The notes beneath the pieces were generated by a model. The model was given only the letters and a program-made list of their open reading frames with translations. It was not told the origin of the DNA and searched no databases. Positions 45,684 to 54,399 of a stretch of 64,000 nt of DNA are shown here, piece by piece. The stretch comes from HXMU1420-13 sp963691715 (GTDB taxonomy: Bacteria > Bacteroidota > Rhodothermia > Balneolales > Balneolaceae): assembly GCA_963691715.1 (NCBI GenBank), contig OY829281.1, forward strand, positions 682,001 through 746,000, written 5' to 3'. Both the position numbers and the translations under genes were made by a program. The number at the start of each line of letters is the position of its first letter. The first letter of the stretch is position 1.

Positions 45684-45707
45684 TCAATAGAGAGTGGGTT
45701 TTTTTTT
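45676..45707 (+). terminator. trp attenuator terminator
   Basis: CCCGCT (45676-45681) pairs with AGTGGG (45693-45698), including one G-T pair, across an 11-base loop. Nine T residues follow (45699-45707). It stands 44 bases before the trpE start and nothing upstream except the leader peptide could need it. Confidence 0.88.
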
Positions 45708-45751
45708 GAACTTCACTCTTTGGATAGTGGATTCAAAAAATATATTATACA

Positions 45752-47212
45752 TTGAATAAACAAACTTTTTACTCACTCGCTAAAACCTATACGGCTATCC
45801 CAGTTTATAAAAGGTTATTAGCAGATGTATTAACTCCTGTTTCATTATTTATGAATATTAGGGAGGGGGCAACATTTCCGTTTCTGTTAGAATCTGTAGA
45901 AGGAGGGGAACAACTTGCACGATATTCATTTATCGGATGTAACCCCTATCAAGTATTGACCTATAACGGAACAACAACTCTTACTGACAAGCAGGGCAAC
46001 GTTGAAAAATTTGAAACGAATTATTTCGACGTTCTAAAAAATTTAACAAGTGCTTTTTCTGAACCTTATTTACCTGATTTACCTAAATTAACAGGAGGTG
46101 CTGTTGGCTTTTCATCGTACGATACATTTAGATTAGTAGAGTACTTACCAAATATACCTTCTGATGACTTGAATTTACCTGATGCAATTTGGTCTTTTTA
46201 CGATGAAATTTATGCTTTTGATCATGTGAAGCACCAGGTAGTACTAATAAAAACTGTTTTTATTGAAGAGGATTCAGATATAGAAGCGTCATATGAAGAT
46301 GCTATTAGAGCCATAGATCGAATGGAGACTGTAGCATCAAACATTAAAGCTGAAAAACGATCATTTAAAATTCATCCCGAAAGTTTGTCTTCTAATATGG
46401 AAGAATCTTATTTCAATAATATGGTTCAAAAAAGTAAAGATTACATTTTTGAGGGTGATATTTTTCAAGTTGTTCTTTCCCAGCGTTTTGATGCAAATAT
46501 GGAAGGAGACGCATTTATGTTGTACAGAGCTCTTCGTATGGTAAATCCTTCTCCTTATCTGTTTTTTTTAGATTTTGATGAATTCCAAATTGTAGGCTCT
46601 TCGCCCGAAGTTCTTGTAAGTGTACAAGATCAAAAAGTAAAAGTCCTACCTATTGCTGGTACTAGACCTAGGGGTGCTACTCATAATGAGGATCTTGCAT
46701 TTGAGAATGATTTGCTTGCCGATCCCAAAGAACTTGCAGAACATGTAATGTTAGTAGATTTGGGTCGAAATGATTTATCAAGAGTGTGCGAAGCAGGAAC
46801 TGTACAAGTGATCCGAGATCATATTATAGAACGATATTCCCATGTTATGCATATAGTGAGTGAAGTAGAAGGTATTTTGAAGAAATCGTATACTTCTGTT
46901 GATGCCTTAATGCAATGTTTTCCAGCAGGCACAGTAAGTGGAGCCCCAAAAATTCGAGCAATGGAAATCATTGATGAATTTGAACCCACAAAACGAGGTG
47001 TTTATGCCGGTGCAGTAGGGTATTTTGATTTTTCAGGCAACATGGATACATGCATAGCAATTAGAACTATGGTTGTAACTAACAACAAAGTATATATTCA
47101 AGCTGGTGCTGGAATCGTTGCTGGTAGCGATCCCCAAAAAGAATTTGAAGAAACTCAAAATAAAGCTGGAGCCTTAATTCAAGCTCTTAGCATTGCATTA
47201 GAAATACAATGA
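45752..47212 (+). CDS. trpE: Anthranilate synthase component I
   Basis: The 486-residue protein matches TrpE: an N-terminal regulatory half carrying the LLES-type motif (PFLLESVEGGEQLARYSFIG, tryptophan feedback site) and the catalytic chorismate-binding half with IAGTRPRG, DLGRNDLSRV, FPAGTVSGAPK and QAGAGIVAGSDP. It converts chorismate to anthranilate with TrpG. The start is TTG 45752. Its stop overlaps the trpS ATG by four bases. Confidence 0.96.
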   Translation: MNKQTFYSLAKTYTAIPVYKRLLADVLTPVSLFMNIREGATFPFLLESVEGGEQLARYSFIGCNPYQVLTYNGTTTLTDKQGNVEKFETNYFDVLKNLTSAFSEPYLPDLPKLTGGAVGFSSYDTFRLVEYLPNIPSDDLNLPDAIWSFYDEIYAFDHVKHQVVLIKTVFIEEDSDIEASYEDAIRAIDRMETVASNIKAEKRSFKIHPESLSSNMEESYFNNMVQKSKDYIFEGDIFQVVLSQRFDANMEGDAFMLYRALRMVNPSPYLFFLDFDEFQIVGSSPEVLVSVQDQKVKVLPIAGTRPRGATHNEDLAFENDLLADPKELAEHVMLVDLGRNDLSRVCEAGTVQVIRDHIIERYSHVMHIVSEVEGILKKSYTSVDALMQCFPAGTVSGAPKIRAMEIIDEFEPTKRGVYAGAVGYFDFSGNMDTCIAIRTMVVTNNKVYIQAGAGIVAGSDPQKEFEETQNKAGALIQALSIALEIQ

Positions 47213-48198
47213 AAAAAAAGACAACTATTTTATCGGGAATTCAACCTTCTGGGAAACTTCATATTGGAAATTATTTTGGAGCTATCCGGCAGCATATTGA
47301 AATGCAAGAACAAGGAGATGCATTTTATTTTATTGCAAACTATCATTCATTAACTACTCTAAAAAATGGGGACAACCTTTATCGCAATACCATTGATGTT
47401 ACCTTAGATTACTTGGCACTTGGATTAGATCCAGAAAAAGCAACATTCTTTGCACAATCGGATGTTCCACAAGTGGTAGAGTTAGCATGGATGTTAGGCA
47501 CCTTAACCCCTGTAAGTTTGATGGAAAAAGGAGTGTCTTACAAGGATAAAATAGCTGCTGGTCTTAGTCCTAATATTGGATTATTTACTTACCCAGTACT
47601 TCAGGCAGCCGATATTCTAATCTATCACTCTAATATTGTGCCTGTTGGTGAAGATCAAAAACAAAATATTGAAATATGTCGAGACTTAGCTGGTAAATTT
47701 AATAGAACTTATGAAGGCGAGTTTTTAGTGATTCCAGAAGAATATATTGTAAAATCTGTGGCCATTGTTCCAGGAACAGATGGTAGAAAAATGAGCAAAA
47801 GTTATGGTAATACGATTCCAATTTTTGGAGAAGGAAAACCTCTTAAAAAAACGATAATGTCCATTAAAACAGATTCAACACCTCTTGAGGCTCCCAAAGA
47901 TCCAGATACGGATACTGTTTTTGCACTTATCAAACTTTTTGCATCTGAAGATCAAAAAAGCGAAATAGCTAGTAAATATCGAGCAGGTGGTTATGGGTAT
48001 GGCCACGCAAAAAATGATTTACTTTCATTTATAAAAGAGTATTTCGGCGATGCCCTAGAGAAAAGAAAAAAACTTGAACAAGATTTAGACTATGTAAAAG
48101 ACGTATTGGCCGAGGGAGGGAGAAAGGCTAGAATACGCGCTGAACAAGTAATGGAACCCATTCGTGAGGTTTCTGGAATTGTAAGGAGTTTTAAATGA
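47209..48198 (+). CDS. trpS: Tryptophanyl-tRNA synthetase
   Basis: The 329-residue class I synthetase charges tRNA-Trp. The HIGH motif appears as KLHIGNYFG (near residue 17) and KMSKS as GRKMSKSYGN (near residue 196), with the usual Gln-rich start SGIQPSGK. It is inserted between trpE and trpG with four-base overlaps on both sides, so it is expressed from the attenuated trp promoter. That links charging capacity to the same signal that reports uncharged tRNA-Trp. Confidence 0.96.
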   Translation: MKKKTTILSGIQPSGKLHIGNYFGAIRQHIEMQEQGDAFYFIANYHSLTTLKNGDNLYRNTIDVTLDYLALGLDPEKATFFAQSDVPQVVELAWMLGTLTPVSLMEKGVSYKDKIAAGLSPNIGLFTYPVLQAADILIYHSNIVPVGEDQKQNIEICRDLAGKFNRTYEGEFLVIPEEYIVKSVAIVPGTDGRKMSKSYGNTIPIFGEGKPLKKTIMSIKTDSTPLEAPKDPDTDTVFALIKLFASEDQKSEIASKYRAGGYGYGHAKNDLLSFIKEYFGDALEKRKKLEQDLDYVKDVLAEGGRKARIRAEQVMEPIREVSGIVRSFK

Positions 48199-48755
48199 TC
48201 TTGGTTATCGATAATTACGATTCGTTCACATACAATCTAGTACATTTGATTGCTTCCGAAGGGAATGATTACAAGGTTATTAGAAATGATGTATTGTCAA
48301 TGAGCGAAATACACGCATTGAAACCTTCAAAAATTCTAATTTCACCCGGACCAGGAAGACCTGAAGATGCAGGAGTTACTAAAGATGTGATTAGGGAATT
48401 AGGAAAAGATATACCGATTTTGGGTGTCTGCTTGGGTCATCAAGCAATTGGTGAAGTATTTGGTGCAGATGTGGTGCATGCTCCAAGCTTAATGCATGGT
48501 AAAGTTTCAAACGTAGATCATGATGGAGAATCCATTTTCCATAATGTAGAAGAGCATTTTATTGCTACTAGATATCATTCCCTAGTATTAGATCCTTTAT
48601 CAATTCCAGATATTCTAAAAATTACCGCGAAAACAGGAGATGTAATAATGGGTGTTCGTCACAAAGAGCTTCCAATAGAAGGTATTCAATTTCACCCTGA
48701 AAGTATTTTGACTACTGAAGGACCAAAAATGATTTCAAATTGGGTGCATCAATAA
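48195..48755 (+). CDS. trpG: Anthranilate synthase component II (glutamine amidotransferase)
   Basis: The 186-residue class I amidotransferase supplies ammonia to TrpE. The nucleophile is Cys79 in GVCLGHQAIG, and the His-Glu pair is in FHPESIL. The NYDSFTYNL start and ISPGPGRPEDAG loop are typical. It could also serve aminodeoxychorismate synthase, as no separate pabA is in the window. Its TAA overlaps the trpD ATG by one base. Confidence 0.95.
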   Translation: MILVIDNYDSFTYNLVHLIASEGNDYKVIRNDVLSMSEIHALKPSKILISPGPGRPEDAGVTKDVIRELGKDIPILGVCLGHQAIGEVFGADVVHAPSLMHGKVSNVDHDGESIFHNVEEHFIATRYHSLVLDPLSIPDILKITAKTGDVIMGVRHKELPIEGIQFHPESILTTEGPKMISNWVHQ

Positions 48756-49777
48756 TGGATTTTAAAGAGATACTAGAACAACTTTCATTCTCGGAAGATT
48801 TATCACCCGAAATCGCTGAATCGGCACTGCAACAAATTATGTCTGGAGTTATTCCTAATGAACAAATAGCAAGTTTTTTAACGGCTCTGCGAATAAAAGG
48901 AGAAACTCATCAAGAGTTAACGGCTTTTGTAAAAGTAATGCGCGAAAAGTCAATTAAGGTAAATATTGATGTTGAAGGAGCGATAGATCTTGTTGGAACA
49001 GGTGGAGATAAATCAGGTACCTTCAATATTTCAACCATTTCTTCATTTGTTGTTGCAGCTGCAGGTATTCCTGTAATTAAACATAATAATAGAAGTGCCT
49101 CTAGTAAATGTGGTAGTGCAGATGTTTTAGAGGCATTAGGAGCAAAAATAGAACTTAATGCAAAACAGGTTGAAAAAGCATTTAATGAAGTAGGTATCGC
49201 ATTTATGTATGCCCCTATGTTTCATCCCTCCATGAAATATGTGATGCCTGCTCGCCGTGCCTTAGGTTTCAGAACATTTTTTAATATCCTAGGGCCATTG
49301 TGTAATCCAGCAGCAGTCAAACGATATGTAATAGGTGCTTTTAGCAAAGAAGTCGCAGAGAAAATGGCACAAATCCTTGCAAATTTATGTACAGAATTCG
49401 CATATACTTTTAATTCTCACGATGGATTAGATGAATTAAGTTTAACTTCCAAAGCTGATATTTTTGAGTTAACAGATAATGTAATATTCATGCCCATTTT
49501 GTTCGACCCAGAATCTCTAGGTCTAAGTTATCAATCAATGGCTGATCTAATTGGGGGTGATGCTCTTCAAAATGCCCAAATTTTTCAGAATATACTAAAT
49601 AATACATCCACCAAAGCTCAACAGGAAATTATTGTATTGAATGCAGCATTTGGTATTCATGCATCAGGAAAAGTAGATGGTTTAAATGAAGCAAAGAAAA
49701 TGGCAATCGAAAGTCTTGAATCTGGAAAAGCCCGTAAATTGTTTGAAAGTTATAAGGAGGTAACTCTTAACGTTTAG
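48755..49777 (+). CDS. trpD: Anthranilate phosphoribosyltransferase
   Basis: I choose ATG 48755 (340 residues), which overlaps the trpG stop as TAATG. The enzyme joins anthranilate to PRPP. The phosphoribosyl motif GTGGDKSGTFNIST, the KHNNRSASSKCGSAD block and HGLDEL-like HDGLDEL are all present. Standard length; not fused to trpG. Confidence 0.95.
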   Translation: MDFKEILEQLSFSEDLSPEIAESALQQIMSGVIPNEQIASFLTALRIKGETHQELTAFVKVMREKSIKVNIDVEGAIDLVGTGGDKSGTFNISTISSFVVAAAGIPVIKHNNRSASSKCGSADVLEALGAKIELNAKQVEKAFNEVGIAFMYAPMFHPSMKYVMPARRALGFRTFFNILGPLCNPAAVKRYVIGAFSKEVAEKMAQILANLCTEFAYTFNSHDGLDELSLTSKADIFELTDNVIFMPILFDPESLGLSYQSMADLIGGDALQNAQIFQNILNNTSTKAQQEIIVLNAAFGIHASGKVDGLNEAKKMAIESLESGKARKLFESYKEVTLNV

Positions 49778-49778
49778 A

Positions 49779-50594
49779 ATGAAAACGATTCTTGATAAAA
49801 TAGTAGTTCAAACCTCGTACGATCTTAAAAAAAGGATGAATGAAGTTAGTTTCCATGAACTTCAATCTTTAGAAGGATTTGAAAAAAATAGAATATCGTT
49901 TAAAAATGCACTAAAAAATCCCGGTGTTTCAGTAATTGCAGAAGTGAAAAAAGCTTCTCCATCAAAAGGAATAATCCGTGCTGATTTCAACCCAATTGAT
50001 ATTGCACTCCGATATGAACGTGGTGGGGCGTCTGCTCTATCTGTATTGACTGATGTTCCTTTTTTTAAAGGGCATTTAACATTTTTGTCAGACATTGCTA
50101 AGGAAGTGGAACTCCCAGTATTGAGAAAAGATTTTATCATTGATCCATATCAAGTGAAAGAAGCTCGTGCTTTTGGTGCGGATGCATTTTTAATCATTAT
50201 GGATATTGTATCGGATGCTCAACTAGATGAACTTTTAGCAGCAGGTCAAGAATTTGATCTCGATCAACTTGTTGAATGCTATAATATACATGATTTTGAG
50301 CGTGTTCCATTTGAAAGAGTTGAGATTTTGGGTGTTAACAATCGAGATTTACATACCTTTGAAGTAGACGTGCATCGTGGAAACGCAATTTTAAAACAGG
50401 CTCCTAAAGGCACAATTTTAGTCTCTGAAAGTGGAATTTCGAATGAAAAAGATATTGCACTATTGCATAAAGAAGAAATTGATGCTGTATTAATCGGTGA
50501 GTTTTTTATGAGACAAAGCGATCCAGGAGAAGCCGTTTCTAAACTAATAGAGCTCGGTAACATTGAATTTGAGAGGATATTCACGGATGAATGA
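49779..50594 (+). CDS. trpC: Indole-3-glycerol-phosphate synthase
   Basis: The 271-residue TIM barrel closes the indole ring from CdRP. The diagnostic EVKKASPSKGII (catalytic Glu and Lys), LRKDFIIDPYQV with a further active-site Lys, GVNNRDLHTFEVD and SESGI phosphate-site segment are intact. An AAGGAGG sits 18 bases before the ATG, too far to be a standard ribosome site for this start. It overlaps trpF by 8 bases. Confidence 0.95.
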   Translation: MKTILDKIVVQTSYDLKKRMNEVSFHELQSLEGFEKNRISFKNALKNPGVSVIAEVKKASPSKGIIRADFNPIDIALRYERGGASALSVLTDVPFFKGHLTFLSDIAKEVELPVLRKDFIIDPYQVKEARAFGADAFLIIMDIVSDAQLDELLAAGQEFDLDQLVECYNIHDFERVPFERVEILGVNNRDLHTFEVDVHRGNAILKQAPKGTILVSESGISNEKDIALLHKEEIDAVLIGEFFMRQSDPGEAVSKLIELGNIEFERIFTDE

Positions 50595-51228
50595 TCAAAC
50601 CAAAGTAAAAATATGTGGCATTACCAATTTGGAAGATGCTAGGTTTGCGTCAGGTGCAATGGTAGATTACTTAGGATTTATTTTTACTAAAGAAAGTAAA
50701 CGTTATATAGATCCAGAGAAAGCTGGCGCCATCATCAATTGGGTGGAAGGACCAGAAAAAATAGGAGTGTTTATGGATCAACCATTAGATGATGTGAATA
50801 TTCTAGCTAAGTTTTCAGGTATTGATTATGTACAATTGCATGGACAGGAAACCGTAGAATATTGTCAGCTCATTGAAAAACCAATTATAAAAGTTATTCA
50901 TTTAAATGAAGCCTCAACTCCAACCGAGATTGAAGAGAATGTTACGTTATATTCAGAAGTAGTGAAATTCTTTTTGTTCGATACTAGTCATGAAGGAGCA
51001 TTTGGAGGTACCGGTAAAACATTTAACTGGAGCTTATTGGATAACCTTAATATCGATACCCCTTATTTCTTAGCAGGAGGGTTAACCCCTGAAAATTCAT
51101 TAGATGCAATAGATAGAGTAAAACCCTATGCTATTGATGTAAACAGCGGTGTAGAAGAAGAACCTGGATTAAAAGATTTTGAAAAAATTGAACTATTGAT
51201 GACTCATATGAAGTCATATAAAGTATAA
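50587..51228 (+). CDS. trpF: Phosphoribosylanthranilate isomerase
   Basis: The start is ATG 50587 (213 residues), because KVKICGIT must lie near the N-terminus; the longer frame from 50563 lies inside trpC. The catalytic Cys is in KICGIT. The catalytic Asp region FDTSHEGAFGGTGKTFNW and the GGLTPENS phosphate loop are conserved. It carries out the Amadori rearrangement before TrpC, and here is separate from trpC, unlike in E. coli. Confidence 0.95.
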   Translation: MNDQTKVKICGITNLEDARFASGAMVDYLGFIFTKESKRYIDPEKAGAIINWVEGPEKIGVFMDQPLDDVNILAKFSGIDYVQLHGQETVEYCQLIEKPIIKVIHLNEASTPTEIEENVTLYSEVVKFFLFDTSHEGAFGGTGKTFNWSLLDNLNIDTPYFLAGGLTPENSLDAIDRVKPYAIDVNSGVEEEPGLKDFEKIELLMTHMKSYKV

Positions 51229-51263
51229 TTTAAAGAATGGTATACTGTAAACACTAAGTATAA

Positions 51264-51271
51264 TAACTTTG
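51264..51271 (+). promoter_or_regulatory. Possible internal promoter element before trpB
   Basis: TAACTTTG matches the TAnnTTTG -7 element of Bacteroidota sigma factors and lies about 33 bases before trpB, in the only large gap (75 bases) of the operon. No good TTG -33 element was found, and AAACAC/GTGTTT flank the site as a short inverted repeat. Confidence 0.25.
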
Positions 51272-51303
51272 TGTTTGCTTTTTAACGTTTTGAACAACAA
51301 CAT

Positions 51304-52506
51304 ATGCAAGTAGAAAAAATCAAATCATTATATAATCAACCAAACGACCGCGGTTATTTTGGAGATTATGGTGGGAAATTTGTACCAGAAATCTTAATCC
51401 CAGCAATTACTGCTTTAGAAGAGGAATATAAAAAAGCACAAAATGATCCTGAATTTTTAAATGAATATCATGAATTGTTGGAAGAATATGTAGGTCGACC
51501 TACGAAGCTAACTTTTGCTGATAAGCTTACAGAGCATTATGGTAAGGCAAAAATATATCTGAAAAGAGAAGATTTATGTCATACAGGAGCGCATAAAATA
51601 AATAATGCAATAGGGCAGATTTTGCTAGCTAGAAGAATGGGTAAAACTAGAATAATTGCTGAAACAGGTGCAGGTCAACATGGTGTAGCAACTGCTACGG
51701 CTTGTGCAAAGTTTGGAATGCAGTGTATTGTTTACATGGGAGCAGAAGATACGGTTCGACAGAAATTGAATGTAGATCGTATGCAATTGATGGGAGCTGA
51801 AGTAAGGCCTGTCACTAGTGGATCACAAACATTAAAAGATGCAACCAATGAAGCCATTCGTGATTGGGTGACCAATGTTGACGATACATTCTACATTATA
51901 GGGTCTGTTGTTGGCCCTCATCCTTATCCGATGATGGTTAGAAATTTTCACAGAATAATCGGTGATGAAACCAAAAACCAAATTTTAGAAAAAGAAGGAA
52001 GACTTCCTGATTATTTAATTGCTTGTGTTGGGGGTGGTTCAAATGCATTGGGTATATTTTATCCTTTCATGGATGATGAAGTTCAAATAATAGGAGTTGA
52101 GGCAGCTGGATATGGGGTTAATTCTGGTCAAACAGCAGCTACCATCACAAAAGGAACACCAGGAATTTTACATGGCTCATTAAGTTATTTACTTCATGAT
52201 CAAAATGGGCAAATTGAATTAGCACACTCCATATCAGCTGGTTTAGATTATCCTGGTATTGGACCAGAACATTCTTATCTACATGATTCTGGAAGAGTAC
52301 AATATCATGCAGTTACCGATGATGAAGCTATGGATGCTGTAAAGCTTTTGTCTCAAAAAGAAGGGATTATACCAGCATTAGAAACTGCTCATGCATTTGC
52401 ATGGTTAGAATATTTAATGCCTAATACTACAGAAGATCAGATTGTTATTCTAAATTGTTCAGGTCGTGGAGATAAAGACATGAAGACCATTTCTGAAAAT
52501 CTTTAA
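51304..52506 (+). CDS. trpB: Tryptophan synthase beta subunit
   Basis: The 400-residue PLP enzyme condenses indole with serine. The PLP lysine is Lys98 in HTGAHKINNAIGQ. The phosphate-binding loop is GGGSNALGIF and the catalytic Glu is in AETGAGQHG. The length matches canonical TrpB1 rather than TrpB2. It follows trpF after 75 bases. Confidence 0.97.
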   Translation: MQVEKIKSLYNQPNDRGYFGDYGGKFVPEILIPAITALEEEYKKAQNDPEFLNEYHELLEEYVGRPTKLTFADKLTEHYGKAKIYLKREDLCHTGAHKINNAIGQILLARRMGKTRIIAETGAGQHGVATATACAKFGMQCIVYMGAEDTVRQKLNVDRMQLMGAEVRPVTSGSQTLKDATNEAIRDWVTNVDDTFYIIGSVVGPHPYPMMVRNFHRIIGDETKNQILEKEGRLPDYLIACVGGGSNALGIFYPFMDDEVQIIGVEAAGYGVNSGQTAATITKGTPGILHGSLSYLLHDQNGQIELAHSISAGLDYPGIGPEHSYLHDSGRVQYHAVTDDEAMDAVKLLSQKEGIIPALETAHAFAWLEYLMPNTTEDQIVILNCSGRGDKDMKTISENL

Positions 52507-52511
52507 GCACA

Positions 52512-53309
52512 ATGAATAGAATCCAAAAAAAGTTTGAAGAGAAAGGAGCGAATGAAAAATTAATGAGCTTATTCATAACAGCAGGTTATCCAGATCTTGA
52601 ATCAACGGTAGATTTAGTACTTGGTTTTGAGAAACAAGGAGCTGATATGATTGAGCTTGGAATGCCATTTAGTGACCCTTTAGCTGACGGGCCAACCATC
52701 CAATATTCAAGTGATATAGCCATAGGTAATGGTATTAATATAGAAAAAATCATGGAGATGGTGTCTAGTATTCGAGAGAAATCAGACATACCTATCATTT
52801 TGATGGGGTATATGAATCCAGTACTGAAATATGGTGTTGCAAAATTTTGCAAACGTGCTAAAGAGGTTGGTGTAGATGGATTTATTTTACCTGATATACC
52901 CGTAGAAGAAGGAGGGTTAATTGAACAAGAAGCTACTAATGTAGGTATACCTATAATTTACTTAGTTGCGCCAAACACAACAGATGCAAGAATGGAATTA
53001 GCAGATAAAAAATCAGGCGGTTTTGTGTATTGTGTATCGGTAACAGGTGTTACAGGAGCTAGAAGCGGTGAAGAAGTTACCCAATCTGTAAATCAATTTA
53101 TTTTAAGAGTTAGAGAAAATATTGTAAGTAATCCAGTAATGATTGGTTTTGGAATAAAATCTTATAATGATTCCCAAGAAATTTCAAAATATGCTGATGG
53201 ATTTATCGTGGGAAGTGCACTTATAAATCAAATAAAAGAAGATTATCCAAAACAAAACTGGAAAGAAAACGTCTTTAGCTTTGTTCATTCATTAAAATAC
53301 GGGTACTAA
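52512..53309 (+). CDS. trpA: Tryptophan synthase alpha subunit
   Basis: The 265-residue TIM barrel cleaves indole-3-glycerol phosphate. The catalytic Glu48 is in IELGMPFSDPLADGP, with the catalytic Asp in the same block. VTGVTGARSG and GFGIKSYND form the phosphate site. It starts 5 bases after trpB and completes the pathway from chorismate to tryptophan. Confidence 0.96.
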   Translation: MNRIQKKFEEKGANEKLMSLFITAGYPDLESTVDLVLGFEKQGADMIELGMPFSDPLADGPTIQYSSDIAIGNGINIEKIMEMVSSIREKSDIPIILMGYMNPVLKYGVAKFCKRAKEVGVDGFILPDIPVEEGGLIEQEATNVGIPIIYLVAPNTTDARMELADKKSGGFVYCVSVTGVTGARSGEEVTQSVNQFILRVRENIVSNPVMIGFGIKSYNDSQEISKYADGFIVGSALINQIKEDYPKQNWKENVFSFVHSLKYGY

Positions 53310-53320
53310 AAATATAAGTC

Positions 53321-54397
53321 ATGCAGCAAATTAGAAATCTATTGTTTGTTTTATTAATAGTAACAACCATTGCTTGTGAGGGAGACTTCAGAGAAACTGC
53401 AAAGGGTAGTCCTAGAGAATTTATTGTAGTTATGGATTCATCTAAATGGGAAAGCGCTACAGCTGATGCTGTAAGAAATACTTTTGGTAAACTCATTTAT
53501 ACCTTGCCTAATCCAGAACCTAACTATGATCTATCTTTCATGCCAATTCGATCTAGAAGCCAATTAGATCGAATCAGAAAGAATAAAAACATCATATTTG
53601 TAGCAGCATTAGATGAAGAAACAAATGTTGGGCGTCAAATAAGAGCTTTTTTAGACGACGGAACAAAAGCCAAAGTTAGATCAGGCGATAGTTTTGCTTT
53701 TCCTGTAGAAGATCAATGGTATAAAGATCAATATGTAATGATTTTGACCAGTACTTCTGATTCATTATTAGCAAATAAAATAATGAACACAGAAAAATCT
53801 CTGTTATCGAGTGCTATGGAAAAAGAATTAATACGTTGGCACTATGATGTTTATGAAAAAAAGGAACAAACACAATTCTCTGATTATCTTTGGATGGAAC
53901 AAGGTTTTATGATTCGTTTTCAACACGATTACTCAAAGGGAGTAGATACAACCAACTTTCAAACATATCGTCGATTGTTACCCGATAATGAGCGCAGAAT
54001 CTGGATTTGGTGGAAAGATAATGTGAACCACATTAATTTTTTGGATAACGATTGGATAAATGATACTCGTGATAGTTTAATGCAACAACATATAAAAGGA
54101 AGTAGAGACAACATGTATGTTTCTACAGAATATAGACGCCCCGTGGAGACTACAACATTTCAGAAAGGAAGATTATTTGCTTATGAAACTTTAGGGACTT
54201 GGCACATGATTAATGGCGCGATGGGTGGACCATTTGTTAATTTTACCTACTACGATCCAGATACTCGAAGATTGTTTATGATAGAGTACAACCAGTTTGC
54301 TCCACGTGTTCGAAAAAAATTACCTTTTGTACGACAATTTAGAGCTATGGGTAGAACATTTGAAAGTGATTCTACCTGGACATCATCAAATAATTAA
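53321..54397 (+). CDS. DUF4837-type lipoprotein
   Basis: The 358-residue protein has a lipobox TIAC, lipidated Cys near residue 19. It resembles the DUF4837 family of Bacteroidota: PREFIVVMDSSKWES near the start, then SFMPIRSRSQLDRIRKNKNI, and a second half with WGLW-like W-rich segments (RIWIWWKDNVNH). The function is unknown. It lies 11 bases after trpA and 2 bases before bioF, so it may be cotranscribed with either group. Confidence 0.82.
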   Translation: MQQIRNLLFVLLIVTTIACEGDFRETAKGSPREFIVVMDSSKWESATADAVRNTFGKLIYTLPNPEPNYDLSFMPIRSRSQLDRIRKNKNIIFVAALDEETNVGRQIRAFLDDGTKAKVRSGDSFAFPVEDQWYKDQYVMILTSTSDSLLANKIMNTEKSLLSSAMEKELIRWHYDVYEKKEQTQFSDYLWMEQGFMIRFQHDYSKGVDTTNFQTYRRLLPDNERRIWIWWKDNVNHINFLDNDWINDTRDSLMQQHIKGSRDNMYVSTEYRRPVETTTFQKGRLFAYETLGTWHMINGAMGGPFVNFTYYDPDTRRLFMIEYNQFAPRVRKKLPFVRQFRAMGRTFESDSTWTSSNN

Positions 54398-54399
54398 AG

